The notes below the pieces were generated by a model. It was not told the DNA's origin. It was given only the letters and a program-made list of their open reading frames with translations, and ran no database searches. DNA of 57,236 bases from Acidimicrobiales bacterium. Its GTDB lineage: Bacteria > Actinomycetota > Acidimicrobiia > Acidimicrobiales > Bog-793. The stretch lies in contig DATLTN010000057.1 of NCBI GenBank assembly GCA_035533595.1, forward strand, positions 1 through 57,236. Direction: 5' to 3'. Each line of letters starts with the position of its first letter. Positions within the stretch are counted from its first letter, which is position 1. The position numbers were made by a program, and so were the translations under genes. This document shows positions 42,489 through 50,862 of the stretch, piece after piece.

Positions 42489-43919
42489 CTACCAGTCGGC
42501 GCGGCGCTCGGGGACGGTGAAGATGAGCGGCGAGACGAGGACGATGAGCACCGCGAAGGCGATGAAGCAGTGCGAGAAGGTCGCCCCTGCATCGCCGCGG
42601 TGGTAGGTGACGAAGGCGGTCGTCACCGAGATCGCGACGATGCCACCGAGCTGGCGGATCGAGCCCCGCAGCCCGGCGATCGAGGCGACGTCGCCCGGCG
42701 CGAGGGCGAGCACGGCGTTGTTCGTCGCCGGGGCGGCGATGCCGTTGCCGATCCCCATGAGGGCCGAGCCGATGGCGAGCCAGGCGTAGACCGAGACGGC
42801 GGGCGGCCCGATGGCGAGGAGGACGAGGCCGCACACCGCGACGCCGAAGCCCACCGCCATCGGCAGGCGGTAGCCGATGCGCCGCAGCGCGAACGAGGTG
42901 AGGCCGGCGACGATGACCGCCCCCGCCGAACGGGCGGTGAGCAGCGTCCCCGCCTGTAGGGAGTTGATGCCGTAGCGGACCTGGGCGTAGAGGGGCACGA
43001 GCGCCCCGAAGCCGACGACGCTGCCGCCGAAGATGAAGTTGAGGAGGTTCATCGTCCCAAAGGCGCGGGTCGAGAGGAGCTTGAGGGGGATGAGCGGCTC
43101 GGCGGTCCGGCCGAGGTGGCGGACGAAGGCGACGAGGAAGACGACGAAGGCCACGGCGCAGGTGAGGAAGACCGGGGAGACCAGTGCCGAGGAGAAGGTG
43201 CCGGTGGCGTTGCCGAGCACCGTGATCGCCGTCATCAGGGCGCCGGTGAACGCGGCGAGCAGGGCGATGCCGCCGAAGTCGGCGCGGCGGGCGGAGCGGC
43301 CGCGGCCGTCGGGGAGGTTGCGCAACGCGAGCAGCAGCAGCACCGCCCCGATCGGGACGTTGATGAGGAAGATCTCCCGCCACGAGCCGTAGGTGATGAT
43401 GATCCCGCCGAAGATCGGCCCCGCCAACGAGCCGATCGGGAACATGCTCGTGAACATCCCGATCGCCCGGTCGCGGTCTTCGCGAAAGACGTCGGAGACC
43501 ATCCCCGTCGCCGAGGGCATGAAGCCGCCGCCACCGAGCGCCTGCACGACGCGCAGCGCGACGAGGACGTAGATGTCGGGGGCGAGGCCGCAGGCGAGCG
43601 AGGCGAGGGTGAAGATCAGGATGCAGGCGATGAAGACCCGCCGCCGGCCGAACTGGTCGCTCATCCTCCCCATCACCGGCTGGGCCAGGATCGTGCCGAG
43701 CTGGTAGCCGGTGATCGTCCAGGCCGTCCAGGCGACCGAGGAGTGCAGCTCGTGGCCGACCGTGTGGAAGGCCGTGGCGACGATCGTCTGGTCGATCGAG
43801 GACATCATCAGGCTGACCGAGACCGTGGCGAAGATCGTCCAGCGCTTGCGCCGCGAGTAGAGCGGACGCTCCTCTGCCGGCGCGACGGCTGGCGGCAGCG
43901 CGGCGCCCGGAGTGCTCAT
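42489..43919 (-). CDS. MFS multidrug exporter, DHA2 (14-TM) type
   Basis: This 476-residue membrane protein has the MFS motifs GRMSDQFGRRRVF and a motif C-like PIGSLAGPIFGG segment, and about 14 predicted helices. Family members export drugs and lipophilic compounds using the proton gradient. Convergent with the CMD gene and immediately downstream of the F420-type LLM gene on the same strand, with which it may form an operon. Confidence 0.9.
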   Translation of the reverse strand: MSTPGAALPPAVAPAEERPLYSRRKRWTIFATVSVSLMMSSIDQTIVATAFHTVGHELHSSVAWTAWTITGYQLGTILAQPVMGRMSDQFGRRRVFIACILIFTLASLACGLAPDIYVLVALRVVQALGGGGFMPSATGMVSDVFREDRDRAIGMFTSMFPIGSLAGPIFGGIIITYGSWREIFLINVPIGAVLLLLALRNLPDGRGRSARRADFGGIALLAAFTGALMTAITVLGNATGTFSSALVSPVFLTCAVAFVVFLVAFVRHLGRTAEPLIPLKLLSTRAFGTMNLLNFIFGGSVVGFGALVPLYAQVRYGINSLQAGTLLTARSAGAVIVAGLTSFALRRIGYRLPMAVGFGVAVCGLVLLAIGPPAVSVYAWLAIGSALMGIGNGIAAPATNNAVLALAPGDVASIAGLRGSIRQLGGIVAISVTTAFVTYHRGDAGATFSHCFIAFAVLIVLVSPLIFTVPERRADW

Positions 43920-43950
43920 TGGCGCCCGCTGTTGTGCGGCCGCCGCGCCC

Positions 43951-44799
43951 TCAATCGAGCACCGAGCGGGCCTCGCGGAGCGCCTCGAGGTGGCCCTCCA
44001 CGTCCCCGCGGCCGGTGCCCATCGTGTTCAGCGAGAGGTGGCTCGCGCCGGCCGCCCGCCAGGCGGCGACGCTTTCGGCGAGGGAGTCGTCGACGCGCGC
44101 CCGCCCCTCCATGCCGAGGTCGCCCGGCGCGCGCCCGGCGTCGCTCGCCGCCCCGTCGACGATCGCCTTCGCCTCCTCGAGGCCGTCGCCCGGCTTGCGC
44201 TGGGGGAACCAGCCGTCGCCGAGCGCGCCAGCGCGCCGGAGCGCGGGCTCGCTGTTGGCCCCGAACCAGATCGGGATCGGCTGCTGCACCGGGAGCGGGC
44301 GGAGGCCCGCGCCGTGCACGGTCTCGAAGCGCCCCTCGAAGCTCACGCTCTCCTCGGTGAAGAGCCGGCGCAGCAGCGCGACCTGCTCGACGACGCGCGC
44401 GCCGCGGTCCGAGAAGTCCTTGCCGAGCGCCTGGTACTCGACGGCGTTCCACCCGAGGCCGATGCCGAGACGGAAGCGGCCCCCCGTGAGCAGGTCGATC
44501 TCGGCGGCCTGCTTGGCGGCGAGCACGGTCTGGCGCTGCGGGAGGATGATGATCCCGGTCACGAGCTCGAGGCTCGTGAAGGCGGCGAGGTAGCCGTAGA
44601 GGACGAAGGGCTCGTGGAAGGTGCTGTGCAGGTCGTAGGGGCCGGACCACCCCTCGTGCACCTCGCGGTCGGCGCCGACGACGTGGTCGTAGGCCAGGAG
44701 GTGGCGGTAGCCCAGCTCCTCGGCGCCCGTCGCGTAGGCGCGTACGGCGCCGGGGTCGTTCCCGATCTCGGTTTGGGGGAAGACAACACCGATCTGCAC
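43951..44799 (-). CDS. LLM-class F420-dependent oxidoreductase
   Basis: This 282-residue protein has the luciferase-like barrel: HLLAYDHVVGAD, TGIIILPQRQTVLAAKQAAEIDLLTGGRFRLGIGLGWN and the ADGWFP-like GDGWFPQ. This type uses coenzyme F420 and is common in actinobacteria. The substrate is unknown. It is followed by the MFS exporter 31 bp downstream. Confidence 0.9.
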   Translation of the reverse strand: MQIGVVFPQTEIGNDPGAVRAYATGAEELGYRHLLAYDHVVGADREVHEGWSGPYDLHSTFHEPFVLYGYLAAFTSLELVTGIIILPQRQTVLAAKQAAEIDLLTGGRFRLGIGLGWNAVEYQALGKDFSDRGARVVEQVALLRRLFTEESVSFEGRFETVHGAGLRPLPVQQPIPIWFGANSEPALRRAGALGDGWFPQRKPGDGLEEAKAIVDGAASDAGRAPGDLGMEGRARVDDSLAESVAAWRAAGASHLSLNTMGTGRGDVEGHLEALREARSVLD

Positions 44800-44977
44800 G
44801 GGATCGGGTCTACCACGGTGCCCGCTGCGGCGGGGAGCTGTCAGCCTTCGGGTGGGGAGGCGTCCCCGGCCCGGCTCCGGCGCCCAACGGGGTGCGGGGG
44901 TACCGCAGCCTCGTCGGATTGCCGGATGTGACGCCGCCGGTCGGCGGCGGGACTGCGCGAGCGGCGTAGCGGCGGGG
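44800..44977. other. Short intergenic region
   Basis: GC-rich with several small hairpins (GCCGCCGGTCGGCGGC near 44930-44950) that may terminate the 67-residue gene. No gene is supported. Confidence 0.4.
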
Positions 44978-45181
44978 TCAGAACGTCTCGGGGGAGTCGT
45001 TGCGCAGCACGAGGGCGAGTACCTCCCAGGTGGAACGCAGCGTGTTGCGGGCGATGTCGCGGATGCCGGCGTAGTTGGTGCCGCCGCTCCGTGCCTCGAG
45101 CTCGGGGTCGTTCGGGATGTAGGCCCCGAAACGAGCGGTCTCGAACACCCGGTTGCTGTATTCGTTGTTGGCGTTGGTCAT
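44978..45181 (-). CDS. 67-residue protein of unknown function, strongly expressed by prediction
   Basis: The protein starts MTNANNEYSNRVFETARFG and ends NDSPETF; it has no Cys, no signal peptide and no membrane helix. The middle (YIPNDPELEARSGGTNY) is polar and the last 30 residues look helical. A perfect AGGAGGTGA (45188-45196) sits 6 nt before ATG 45181, and a TTGACA-N17-CACAAT promoter lies above it. No family is recognised; a RiPP-type precursor or small regulator cannot be excluded. The divergent MarR gene suggests controlled expression. Confidence 0.8.
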   Translation of the reverse strand: MTNANNEYSNRVFETARFGAYIPNDPELEARSGGTNYAGIRDIARNTLRSTWEVLALVLRNDSPETF

Positions 45182-45215
45182 TGTCTGTCACCTCCTCTGC
45201 TGTGGCGTTGGAACC

Positions 45216-45244
45216 ATTGTGCTCCTACTGGGTCTATCTGTCAA
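45216..45244 (-). promoter_or_regulatory. Promoter of the 67-residue gene
   Basis: On the minus strand a consensus -35 TTGACA (45244-45239) is followed after exactly 17 nt by CACAAT (45221-45216). The start would be near 45209, giving a leader of about 28 nt with the AGGAGGTGA site. Confidence 0.65.
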
Positions 45245-45249
45245 ACTGT

Positions 45250-45283
45250 TTTAAAGAATACGTATGATCGATTATACAGATCA
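45250..45283 (+). promoter_or_regulatory. marR promoter and candidate MarR operator
   Basis: TTTAAA (45250-45255), 17 nt, then TATACA (45273-45278) could drive marR. The inverted repeat TGATC-N9-GATCA (45265-45283) covers this -10 box and is typical in size for a MarR site. It lies 21 bp from the -35 of the opposite promoter, so one dimer could affect both directions. Confidence 0.45.
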
Positions 45284-45388
45284 CCCGCGAGGGAACAGCG
45301 CGACAGACATGACGCGACAGACATGAAATGTGTAGCCGGTTCCCGTGCAAATCCTCATCAGGCGTGCAAGCGTATGGTGAGAAACGAG

Positions 45389-45865
45389 ATGCCCCCGCTC
45401 CCTGATACCGACGGATTGCTTGCGGAGCTGTCGGAGGCCTTCCTCGAAGTGACGAGGGTGATGGCCGAGATCGCGGCGCGCACCCTCGCCGCCCAGGAAG
45501 AGCTCACCGTCCTTCAGTACCGGGCCCTCGTCGTGCTCGCGGAGTCGGGGAGCAGCCGCGTCGCCGCCCTCGCCGAGGCGCTGCACGTCAGCCCCTCGAC
45601 GGCGACGCGGCTCTGCGACCGGCTCGTCGCGAAGCAGCTCATCGGCCGCAACCGCTCCGTCGAGGACCGCCGAGAGGTGCAGGTCGCCCTCGCCGACAAC
45701 GGCCGCTTCCTCGTCGAGGAGGTCACCCGCGGACGCCTCGGTGCGATCCGCGCGATCCTCGCCGAGATCGACGAGGAGCGCTACCCGGCGCTGCTCGAGG
45801 CGATCGCCTCCTTCGCCAACGCGTCGCGCGAGTTAAGCCCCTTCGGAGTCCCCGCCGGGCGGTGA
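45389..45865 (+). CDS. MarR-family transcriptional regulator
   Basis: This 158-residue winged-helix protein has LTVLQYRALVVLAESGSSRVAALAEALHVSPSTATRLCDRL and the wing VEDRREVQVAL. MarR dimers usually repress divergent or adjacent genes and release DNA on binding small aromatic compounds. ATG 45389 is chosen because GGTGAG lies 7 nt upstream; in-frame ATGs at 45374 and 45323 would lengthen it. Its likely targets are itself, the 67-residue gene and perhaps the downstream LLM/MFS genes. Confidence 0.87.
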   Translation: MPPLPDTDGLLAELSEAFLEVTRVMAEIAARTLAAQEELTVLQYRALVVLAESGSSRVAALAEALHVSPSTATRLCDRLVAKQLIGRNRSVEDRREVQVALADNGRFLVEEVTRGRLGAIRAILAEIDEERYPALLEAIASFANASRELSPFGVPAGR

Positions 45866-45895
45866 CCGCCGCCCGCCTCTTCTAAGGTCGGGCAG

Positions 45896-47629
45896 GTGGC
45901 GGGGTTCCCTGGCGGTGTTGCGGGGGCGGAGGGGCAGATCTTCGAGAGCGCCCGTCCGCTCTCCCAGTCGGTGCTCTGGCGGGCGCAGAACCGCTACTAC
46001 GAGGGCGCCGGCCAGCAGGCGTGGGCCTCGGGGGAGGTGCCCCACACCCTCACCACCGGCCCGATCCTCGCCCGCAGCTATGCCCGCCTGATCGAGTCCT
46101 TCGTCGCGGACTGCCGCGCCGGGGTGATGGGGCCGGTCGACCCGGCAGCCCCCCTCTACGTCGTCGAGGTCGGCTCCGGCTCGGGACGCCTCGCCTTCGA
46201 GGTGCTGTTGGCGCTCGACCGGGAGGCCCTCGCCCCCTTCCACGTCGTCTACGTCCTCACCGACCGCGTCGCCGAGAACATCGCCAGCTACCCGGCCCAC
46301 CCGATGCTCGCCCCGCTGATCGCCGCGGGCGAGGTCGACTGGGCGTACTTCGAGGCGGGCACCTCGACGGCCCTCCGCCGCGAGGGCTCGGGCGCGCCCC
46401 TCGACGAGGTGGTGAACCCGCTCGTCCTCGTCGCCAACTACCTCTTCGACGTCATCCCCCAGGACCTCTTCACCACGGCCGGGGGAGCGCTTCGCGAGGA
46501 GCTCGTCACGACCTGTGCCGAGACCCCCTTCCCCGAGCTCGGCGACCCCGACTTCTTCCGCCGGGTCTTCCTCTCGACGACGCCCGTCGAGGTCCCGCCC
46601 GGGCGTTACGAGGAGGCGCGCATCGACGGGCTGCTCCGCGAGTGCGCGGCCGCGCGACCCGAGGGGCGCTTCCTCTTCCCGGCCGACGCGCTGCGGACCC
46701 TCGACACCTTCCTCCGGCTCTCGGGCGGCCGCCTCCTCTGTTTGATCGGTGAGCGGCCGGGCCGTGTCCCCCTCGCCAACCCCGAGGCTTCGGCCGTCGA
46801 CGAGGCGATCAAGGCCGACCCGGCGGTCCGCCCCGGCCCCGCGGTGCTCCCCGCCGGCGGGGCCACCGCCCACCGCCCCGGCGCCCTCATCGCGATGGGC
46901 GTGCACGGGGGCTCGATGTCGCTCCCCGTCGACCTCTCGATCCTCGCCCGCGCCGCCGCGCCGCGCCGCGTGCTGCTTCCCGAGGCCCCGCCCACGGCGC
47001 TGCTCGTCGCGGCGCTGTGCTTCGGCGAGGAGGCGCCGGCCGCCGCGCTGCGCCGCTGCTACGCCCGCGTCGTCGGCGAGGCCGGCCCCGAGGACATCTA
47101 CCTGCTGGTGAAGGCGGCGCTCGGCGAGGGGGAGCGTCGCCCGGTCCACGCCGAGCACCTGGCGGTCCTCCGCCTCGGCGGCTACGACCCCTACCTGCTC
47201 CGCCTCAGCGTCGACGGCTTCGCGAAGGAGGACGACGTCCTCGACGACGCCGAGCTCGAGGAGCTGGCGCGGGTGCTCGGGCGCACCTGGCTGCACGACT
47301 TCCCGATCGACGACACCGACCTCGCCTACGGGATCGCGGCGATCCTCGCCCCGGCGGGCGCGTACGCGGCGGCGCTCGAGTACTTCGGGCGCTCGATCGA
47401 GCGGACCGGCCCACGCGCCAACACGTGGTACAACGCCGCCCTCTGCGAGCTGCACCTCGGGCGGGTGGAGGACGCCATCACCTCGCTGCGGTCGGCGCTC
47501 GCCCTCGACGCGGCCTACGAGCCGGCAGAGACCCTCCTCGAGCAGGTGCTCGGCGAGCAGGAACGCGACCGCGCACGCGCGGCCGGCGACACACCCGACG
47601 GCGGCGCTCTACCATCGGCTCTCCGATGA
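45896..47629 (+). CDS. SAM-dependent methyltransferase-like protein with C-terminal TPR region
   Basis: This 577-residue protein starts at GTG 45896 (AAGG 8 nt upstream). The N-terminal half has a class I methyltransferase fold: VVEVGSGSGRLAFEVL for SAM and ANYLFDVIPQDLF at strand 4, resembling MidA/NDUFAF7-type enzymes. A variable middle (about 250-420) is followed by TPR-like helices (about 470-560, YGIAAILAPAGAYAAALEYF, NAALCELHLGRVEDAITSLRSAL). A protein methyltransferase role is possible; the substrate is unknown. Confidence 0.75.
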   Translation: MAGFPGGVAGAEGQIFESARPLSQSVLWRAQNRYYEGAGQQAWASGEVPHTLTTGPILARSYARLIESFVADCRAGVMGPVDPAAPLYVVEVGSGSGRLAFEVLLALDREALAPFHVVYVLTDRVAENIASYPAHPMLAPLIAAGEVDWAYFEAGTSTALRREGSGAPLDEVVNPLVLVANYLFDVIPQDLFTTAGGALREELVTTCAETPFPELGDPDFFRRVFLSTTPVEVPPGRYEEARIDGLLRECAAARPEGRFLFPADALRTLDTFLRLSGGRLLCLIGERPGRVPLANPEASAVDEAIKADPAVRPGPAVLPAGGATAHRPGALIAMGVHGGSMSLPVDLSILARAAAPRRVLLPEAPPTALLVAALCFGEEAPAAALRRCYARVVGEAGPEDIYLLVKAALGEGERRPVHAEHLAVLRLGGYDPYLLRLSVDGFAKEDDVLDDAELEELARVLGRTWLHDFPIDDTDLAYGIAAILAPAGAYAAALEYFGRSIERTGPRANTWYNAALCELHLGRVEDAITSLRSALALDAAYEPAETLLEQVLGEQERDRARAAGDTPDGGALPSALR

Positions 47630-47698
47630 GGCGCGCCACGGCCCTGCGACGTTCCGTCGGCGGCGCGCGGAGGGACCGGTGAGGCGGGGGAGGCGGCG

Positions 47699-48868
47699 GT
47701 GAGCACCCCGCTTCGTCACGGCATCTTCCTCGCCCCGTTCCATCAGGCGCACGAGAACCCGACGCTCTGTCTGGAGCGGGACTTCGAGCTCGTCGAGCTC
47801 CTCGACCGCCTGGACTTCCAGGAGGCGTGGATCGGCGAGCACCACTCCGCGGGCTTCGAGACGATCAGCTCGCCCGAGCTCTTCATCGCTGCTGCGGCGT
47901 CCCGCACCCGCCATCTCCGCCTCGGCACCGGCGTCGTCTCCCTCCCGTATCACAACCCTTTGATGGTCGCGAACCGCATCGTCCAGCTCGACCACATGAC
48001 GCGCGGGCGGGTGATGTTCGGCGCCGGCCCTGGGCTGCTCGCCTCGGACGCCTTGATGCTCGGCATCGACCCGATGGTGCAGCGGGACCGGATGGCCGAG
48101 TCCCTCGACGTGATCCTGCGCCTGTTCCGCGGCGAGGTCGTCACCGAGGAGACCGACTGGTACTCCCTGCACGACGCACGCCTCCACCTCCTCCCCTACA
48201 CCCGCCCCTTCCCCGAGGTCGCGGTGGCGAGTGCGGTCACCCCCTCCGGCGGTCGCCTTGCCGGCCGCTACGACCTCGGGATGCTCTGTGTCGCGGCGGG
48301 CGAGCGCGCCGGGTTCGACGCGCTGGCCGTGAACTGGCAGATCGCCTGCGAGGTCGCCGCCGAGCACGGGCGGCAGATGGACCCCAGCCGCCTCCGCCTC
48401 GTCGTGCTGATGCACCTCGCCGAGAGCCGCGAGCAGGCCGCGCTCGATGTCCGCTTCGGCCTCAAGGCCTTCGTCGACTACTTCAACAACAACATGCCGC
48501 GGATCTTCGTCCCCGAGGGGGCCGACACCGTCGACTGGTACATCGAGCAGCAGATCGCGGTGATTGGCACCCCCGACGACGCGATCGCCCGCATCGAGCA
48601 GCTGCAGGACAAGCAGGGCGAGTTCGGCGCGGTCCTCCTGCAGGCGCACAACTGGGCGGACTGGGAGGCGACGAAGCGCTCCTACGAGCTCTACGCCCGC
48701 TACGTGATGCCGCACTTCAGCGGGGCGAACAGCGCCCGCGAGGACTCCTACCGCTGGGTGAGCGAGCGCACCGCCGAGCTGAGCGAGCTCCGCCGTGCAG
48801 CCGCGCAGGGGATGTTCGACAAGCACGACGCCGAGCGGCGCGCCCGCGGCGAGGGCGCGCCGGGCTGA
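47699..48868 (+). CDS. LLM-class flavin-dependent monooxygenase
   Basis: This 389-residue luciferase-like enzyme has EAWIGEHHSAGFE, LGTGVVSLPYHNPLMVANR and LDHMTRGRVMFGAGPG. This longer FMN-dependent branch (limonene monooxygenase-like) differs from the F420 enzyme at 43951. GTG 47699 starts it 69 bp after the methyltransferase. Substrate unknown. Confidence 0.9.
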   Translation: MSTPLRHGIFLAPFHQAHENPTLCLERDFELVELLDRLDFQEAWIGEHHSAGFETISSPELFIAAAASRTRHLRLGTGVVSLPYHNPLMVANRIVQLDHMTRGRVMFGAGPGLLASDALMLGIDPMVQRDRMAESLDVILRLFRGEVVTEETDWYSLHDARLHLLPYTRPFPEVAVASAVTPSGGRLAGRYDLGMLCVAAGERAGFDALAVNWQIACEVAAEHGRQMDPSRLRLVVLMHLAESREQAALDVRFGLKAFVDYFNNNMPRIFVPEGADTVDWYIEQQIAVIGTPDDAIARIEQLQDKQGEFGAVLLQAHNWADWEATKRSYELYARYVMPHFSGANSAREDSYRWVSERTAELSELRRAAAQGMFDKHDAERRARGEGAPG

Positions 48869-48909
48869 GCCGGACGTCGCGGTACGGCCCGCGGGCCCAT
48901 ACTCGTGCC

Positions 48910-49440
48910 GTGGAGGGCGTCGAGATCCGGAGCGCTGCGAGCGAGGACTTCGCGGGCTGGTTCAGCCTCTTCTCCGAGGTCGCCGCGGAGGGGAAGTGGG
49001 TCGGGAGCGAGGCGCCGCTCGACCAGGAGGCGCGCCGAGAGCGGTTCCAGCGTTCACTCGACTCGGCCGACCAGGAGACCTTCCTTGCTCACCACGGTGG
49101 GCGCCTGATCGGCGTGCTCGGGATGGAGCTCTCCCGGGGGCTCGCCGAGCTCGGGATGCTGGTCGACGCCGCGTGGCGGCGCCGGGGTGTCGGCTCGCAG
49201 CTCATGGAAACGGGGATCGCCTGGGCGCGCGAGCGCGGCGCCCACAAGGTCGTGCTCGAGGTGTGGCCGCACAACACCGCGGCGCAGGCGCTGTACCGGA
49301 AGTTTGGCTTCGCCGAAGAGGCGGTCCTCCGCCGGCACTACCGGCGGAACAACGGCCAGCTGTGGGACGCGATCGGGATGGGCCTCGTCCTCGACCACGA
49401 CTCCCCGGGAAGCCCGTTCACGCCGTCGTCGGACGGATAG
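48910..49440 (+). CDS. GNAT-family N-acetyltransferase
   Basis: This 176-residue protein has LVDAAWRRRGVGSQLMETGIAWARE for acetyl-CoA and NTAAQALYRKFGFAEEAVLRRHYRR at the C-terminus. GTG 48910 follows a CATACT box by 6 nt and has no ribosome binding site, so it may be leaderless. The longer upstream frame overlaps the LLM gene and is rejected. Substrate unknown. Confidence 0.85.
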   Translation: MEGVEIRSAASEDFAGWFSLFSEVAAEGKWVGSEAPLDQEARRERFQRSLDSADQETFLAHHGGRLIGVLGMELSRGLAELGMLVDAAWRRRGVGSQLMETGIAWARERGAHKVVLEVWPHNTAAQALYRKFGFAEEAVLRRHYRRNNGQLWDAIGMGLVLDHDSPGSPFTPSSDG

Positions 49441-49510
49441 CGGCTGTCGACGATCAGCAGGTACTGCGTCACCGCTCAGCTCAGGGCGGAGGCCCTCGTC
49501 GGCGGTGTCA

Positions 49511-50242
49511 TCACGCTGCGTCGTGGAGCAGGATGCCGAGCGTGAAGCGCCGACCGGAGCGCACCACCGAGACGCCGTGGCGGACGGGTGCTGCCGACCA
49601 GCCGCGCTGGGTGGCGATCGGCCGATCCCGGGTTGTGAAGACCAGCCCCTGAAGGTAGGGGAGAGTCGTTGATGTGCCGCGCGACTGCGCTCGTGGCCGC
49701 TGCTCGGCCAGGAGGAACTCGCCGCCGGTGTGGTCCTTGCCCGGCTCGGTCAGGTTGATGACCACCTGCAGCGGGAAGACGAGGTCGCCGTAGAGGTCGC
49801 GGTGAAGGGCGTTCCAGTCGCCCGGCCCGTACTTCAAGATGAGCGGCGTCGGCTTTGTCTGCCCGGCGCGGTGGCACTGGTCGAGCCACTCGCCAAATGT
49901 GTCCGGCCACGGCGTCGGACGCCCGAGCTTTTCGTACCAGTCCCGCGCGATCGGGAGCAGGTGCGGGTAGAGCGCGTGGCGCAGCTCGTTGACGGCCACT
50001 GGGAGCGGCGCAGCCAGGTAGCGGTACTCGCCCTCGCCGAAGCGGTGGCGCCCCATCACCACCGTCGAGCGGAAGGCGTCGTCGCGGTCGTAGAGCTTGA
50101 TGAGGTCCCGGGCGTCGGCTGCGGTCAGCAGCCGCGGAAGGAGAGCGCAACCGAGCTCGTCGAGTTCGGTTGCGACCGCCGTCCAGTCGGCGCCGTCGAC
50201 GCGGCGACGGTACGCCGACGCCGTCTCGGCGGCCGGGCTCAT
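49511..50242 (-). CDS. 2-oxoglutarate/Fe(II)-dependent dioxygenase family protein
   Basis: This 243-residue protein has a jelly-roll oxygenase signature: iron ligands His-x-Asp in NALHRDLYGDLVFPLQVVIN, a distal His in VRHGVSVV, and a 2-oxoglutarate-binding Arg in RSGRRFTLGILLHDA. It is closer to the uncharacterised COG3826/prolyl-hydroxylase-like group than to AlkB itself. ATG 50242 overlaps the ogt stop. The operon with ogt suggests alkylation-damage repair. Confidence 0.8.
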   Translation of the reverse strand: MSPAAETASAYRRRVDGADWTAVATELDELGCALLPRLLTAADARDLIKLYDRDDAFRSTVVMGRHRFGEGEYRYLAAPLPVAVNELRHALYPHLLPIARDWYEKLGRPTPWPDTFGEWLDQCHRAGQTKPTPLILKYGPGDWNALHRDLYGDLVFPLQVVINLTEPGKDHTGGEFLLAEQRPRAQSRGTSTTLPYLQGLVFTTRDRPIATQRGWSAAPVRHGVSVVRSGRRFTLGILLHDAA

Positions 50243-50862
50243 CGGTGCGCCTCGAGGTCGAGCAGCTGGTGCTTGACCTCCGCCCCGCCGAGGTAGGCAC
50301 CGAGCTGCCCATCCGAGCGGATGACCCTGTGGCACGGGATGACTACCGGCAACGGGTTCGTCGCGCAGGCCGTGCCGACCGCCCGCACCGCCTTCGGGTT
50401 GTCCACCGCGGCGGCGACGGATTGGTAGCTCGCCGTCTCGCCGTAGGCGATCGCCGGCAGGTACGTCAGCACCGAACGGCGGAAGCCGGCCGACAGGCTG
50501 AGGTCGATCGACAGCTCGAACGCTGTCCGCTGTCCCGCGAAGTACTCGTCCAGCTGGCGGGCAACCTCGTCGAGCCGCCGCGGGGTCTCGAGGATCCGCG
50601 GGCTGACCTTGTCGGCGAGGGTGTTGAGCACCGTGTCGAGCCCTTCGCGCTCGTAGGCGACCCGGACGAGGCCGGCCGGGGTAGCGGCCAGCAACAGGGC
50701 GCCGACCGGGGTGTCGAGTGTGCGGTAGGCGAGGTCGAGCAGCCCCTCGGAATCGGCACGGTCGACGAGTTGCGCGTACAGCGGCGCGAGCTCGTCCTCA
50801 CCAGGCGATGGGCCGAACAACTCGGCGAGGTCCTTGTCTGGTTGTTCGATGGTCATCGTCAT
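50239..50862 (-). CDS. ogt: Methylated-DNA-protein-cysteine methyltransferase
   Basis: This 207-residue protein has the active-site VIPCHRVI with the acceptor Cys, and AYGETASYQSVA with RAVGTACATNP before it. It takes methyl groups from O6-methylguanine in a suicide reaction. The N-terminal 45 residues before the usual Ogt domain are unusual. It lies second in an ECF sigma-ogt-dioxygenase operon with 4-bp overlaps on both sides. A truncated second ogt lies about 540 bp away. Confidence 0.93.
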   Translation of the reverse strand: MTMTIEQPDKDLAELFGPSPGEDELAPLYAQLVDRADSEGLLDLAYRTLDTPVGALLLAATPAGLVRVAYEREGLDTVLNTLADKVSPRILETPRRLDEVARQLDEYFAGQRTAFELSIDLSLSAGFRRSVLTYLPAIAYGETASYQSVAAAVDNPKAVRAVGTACATNPLPVVIPCHRVIRSDGQLGAYLGGAEVKHQLLDLEAHR

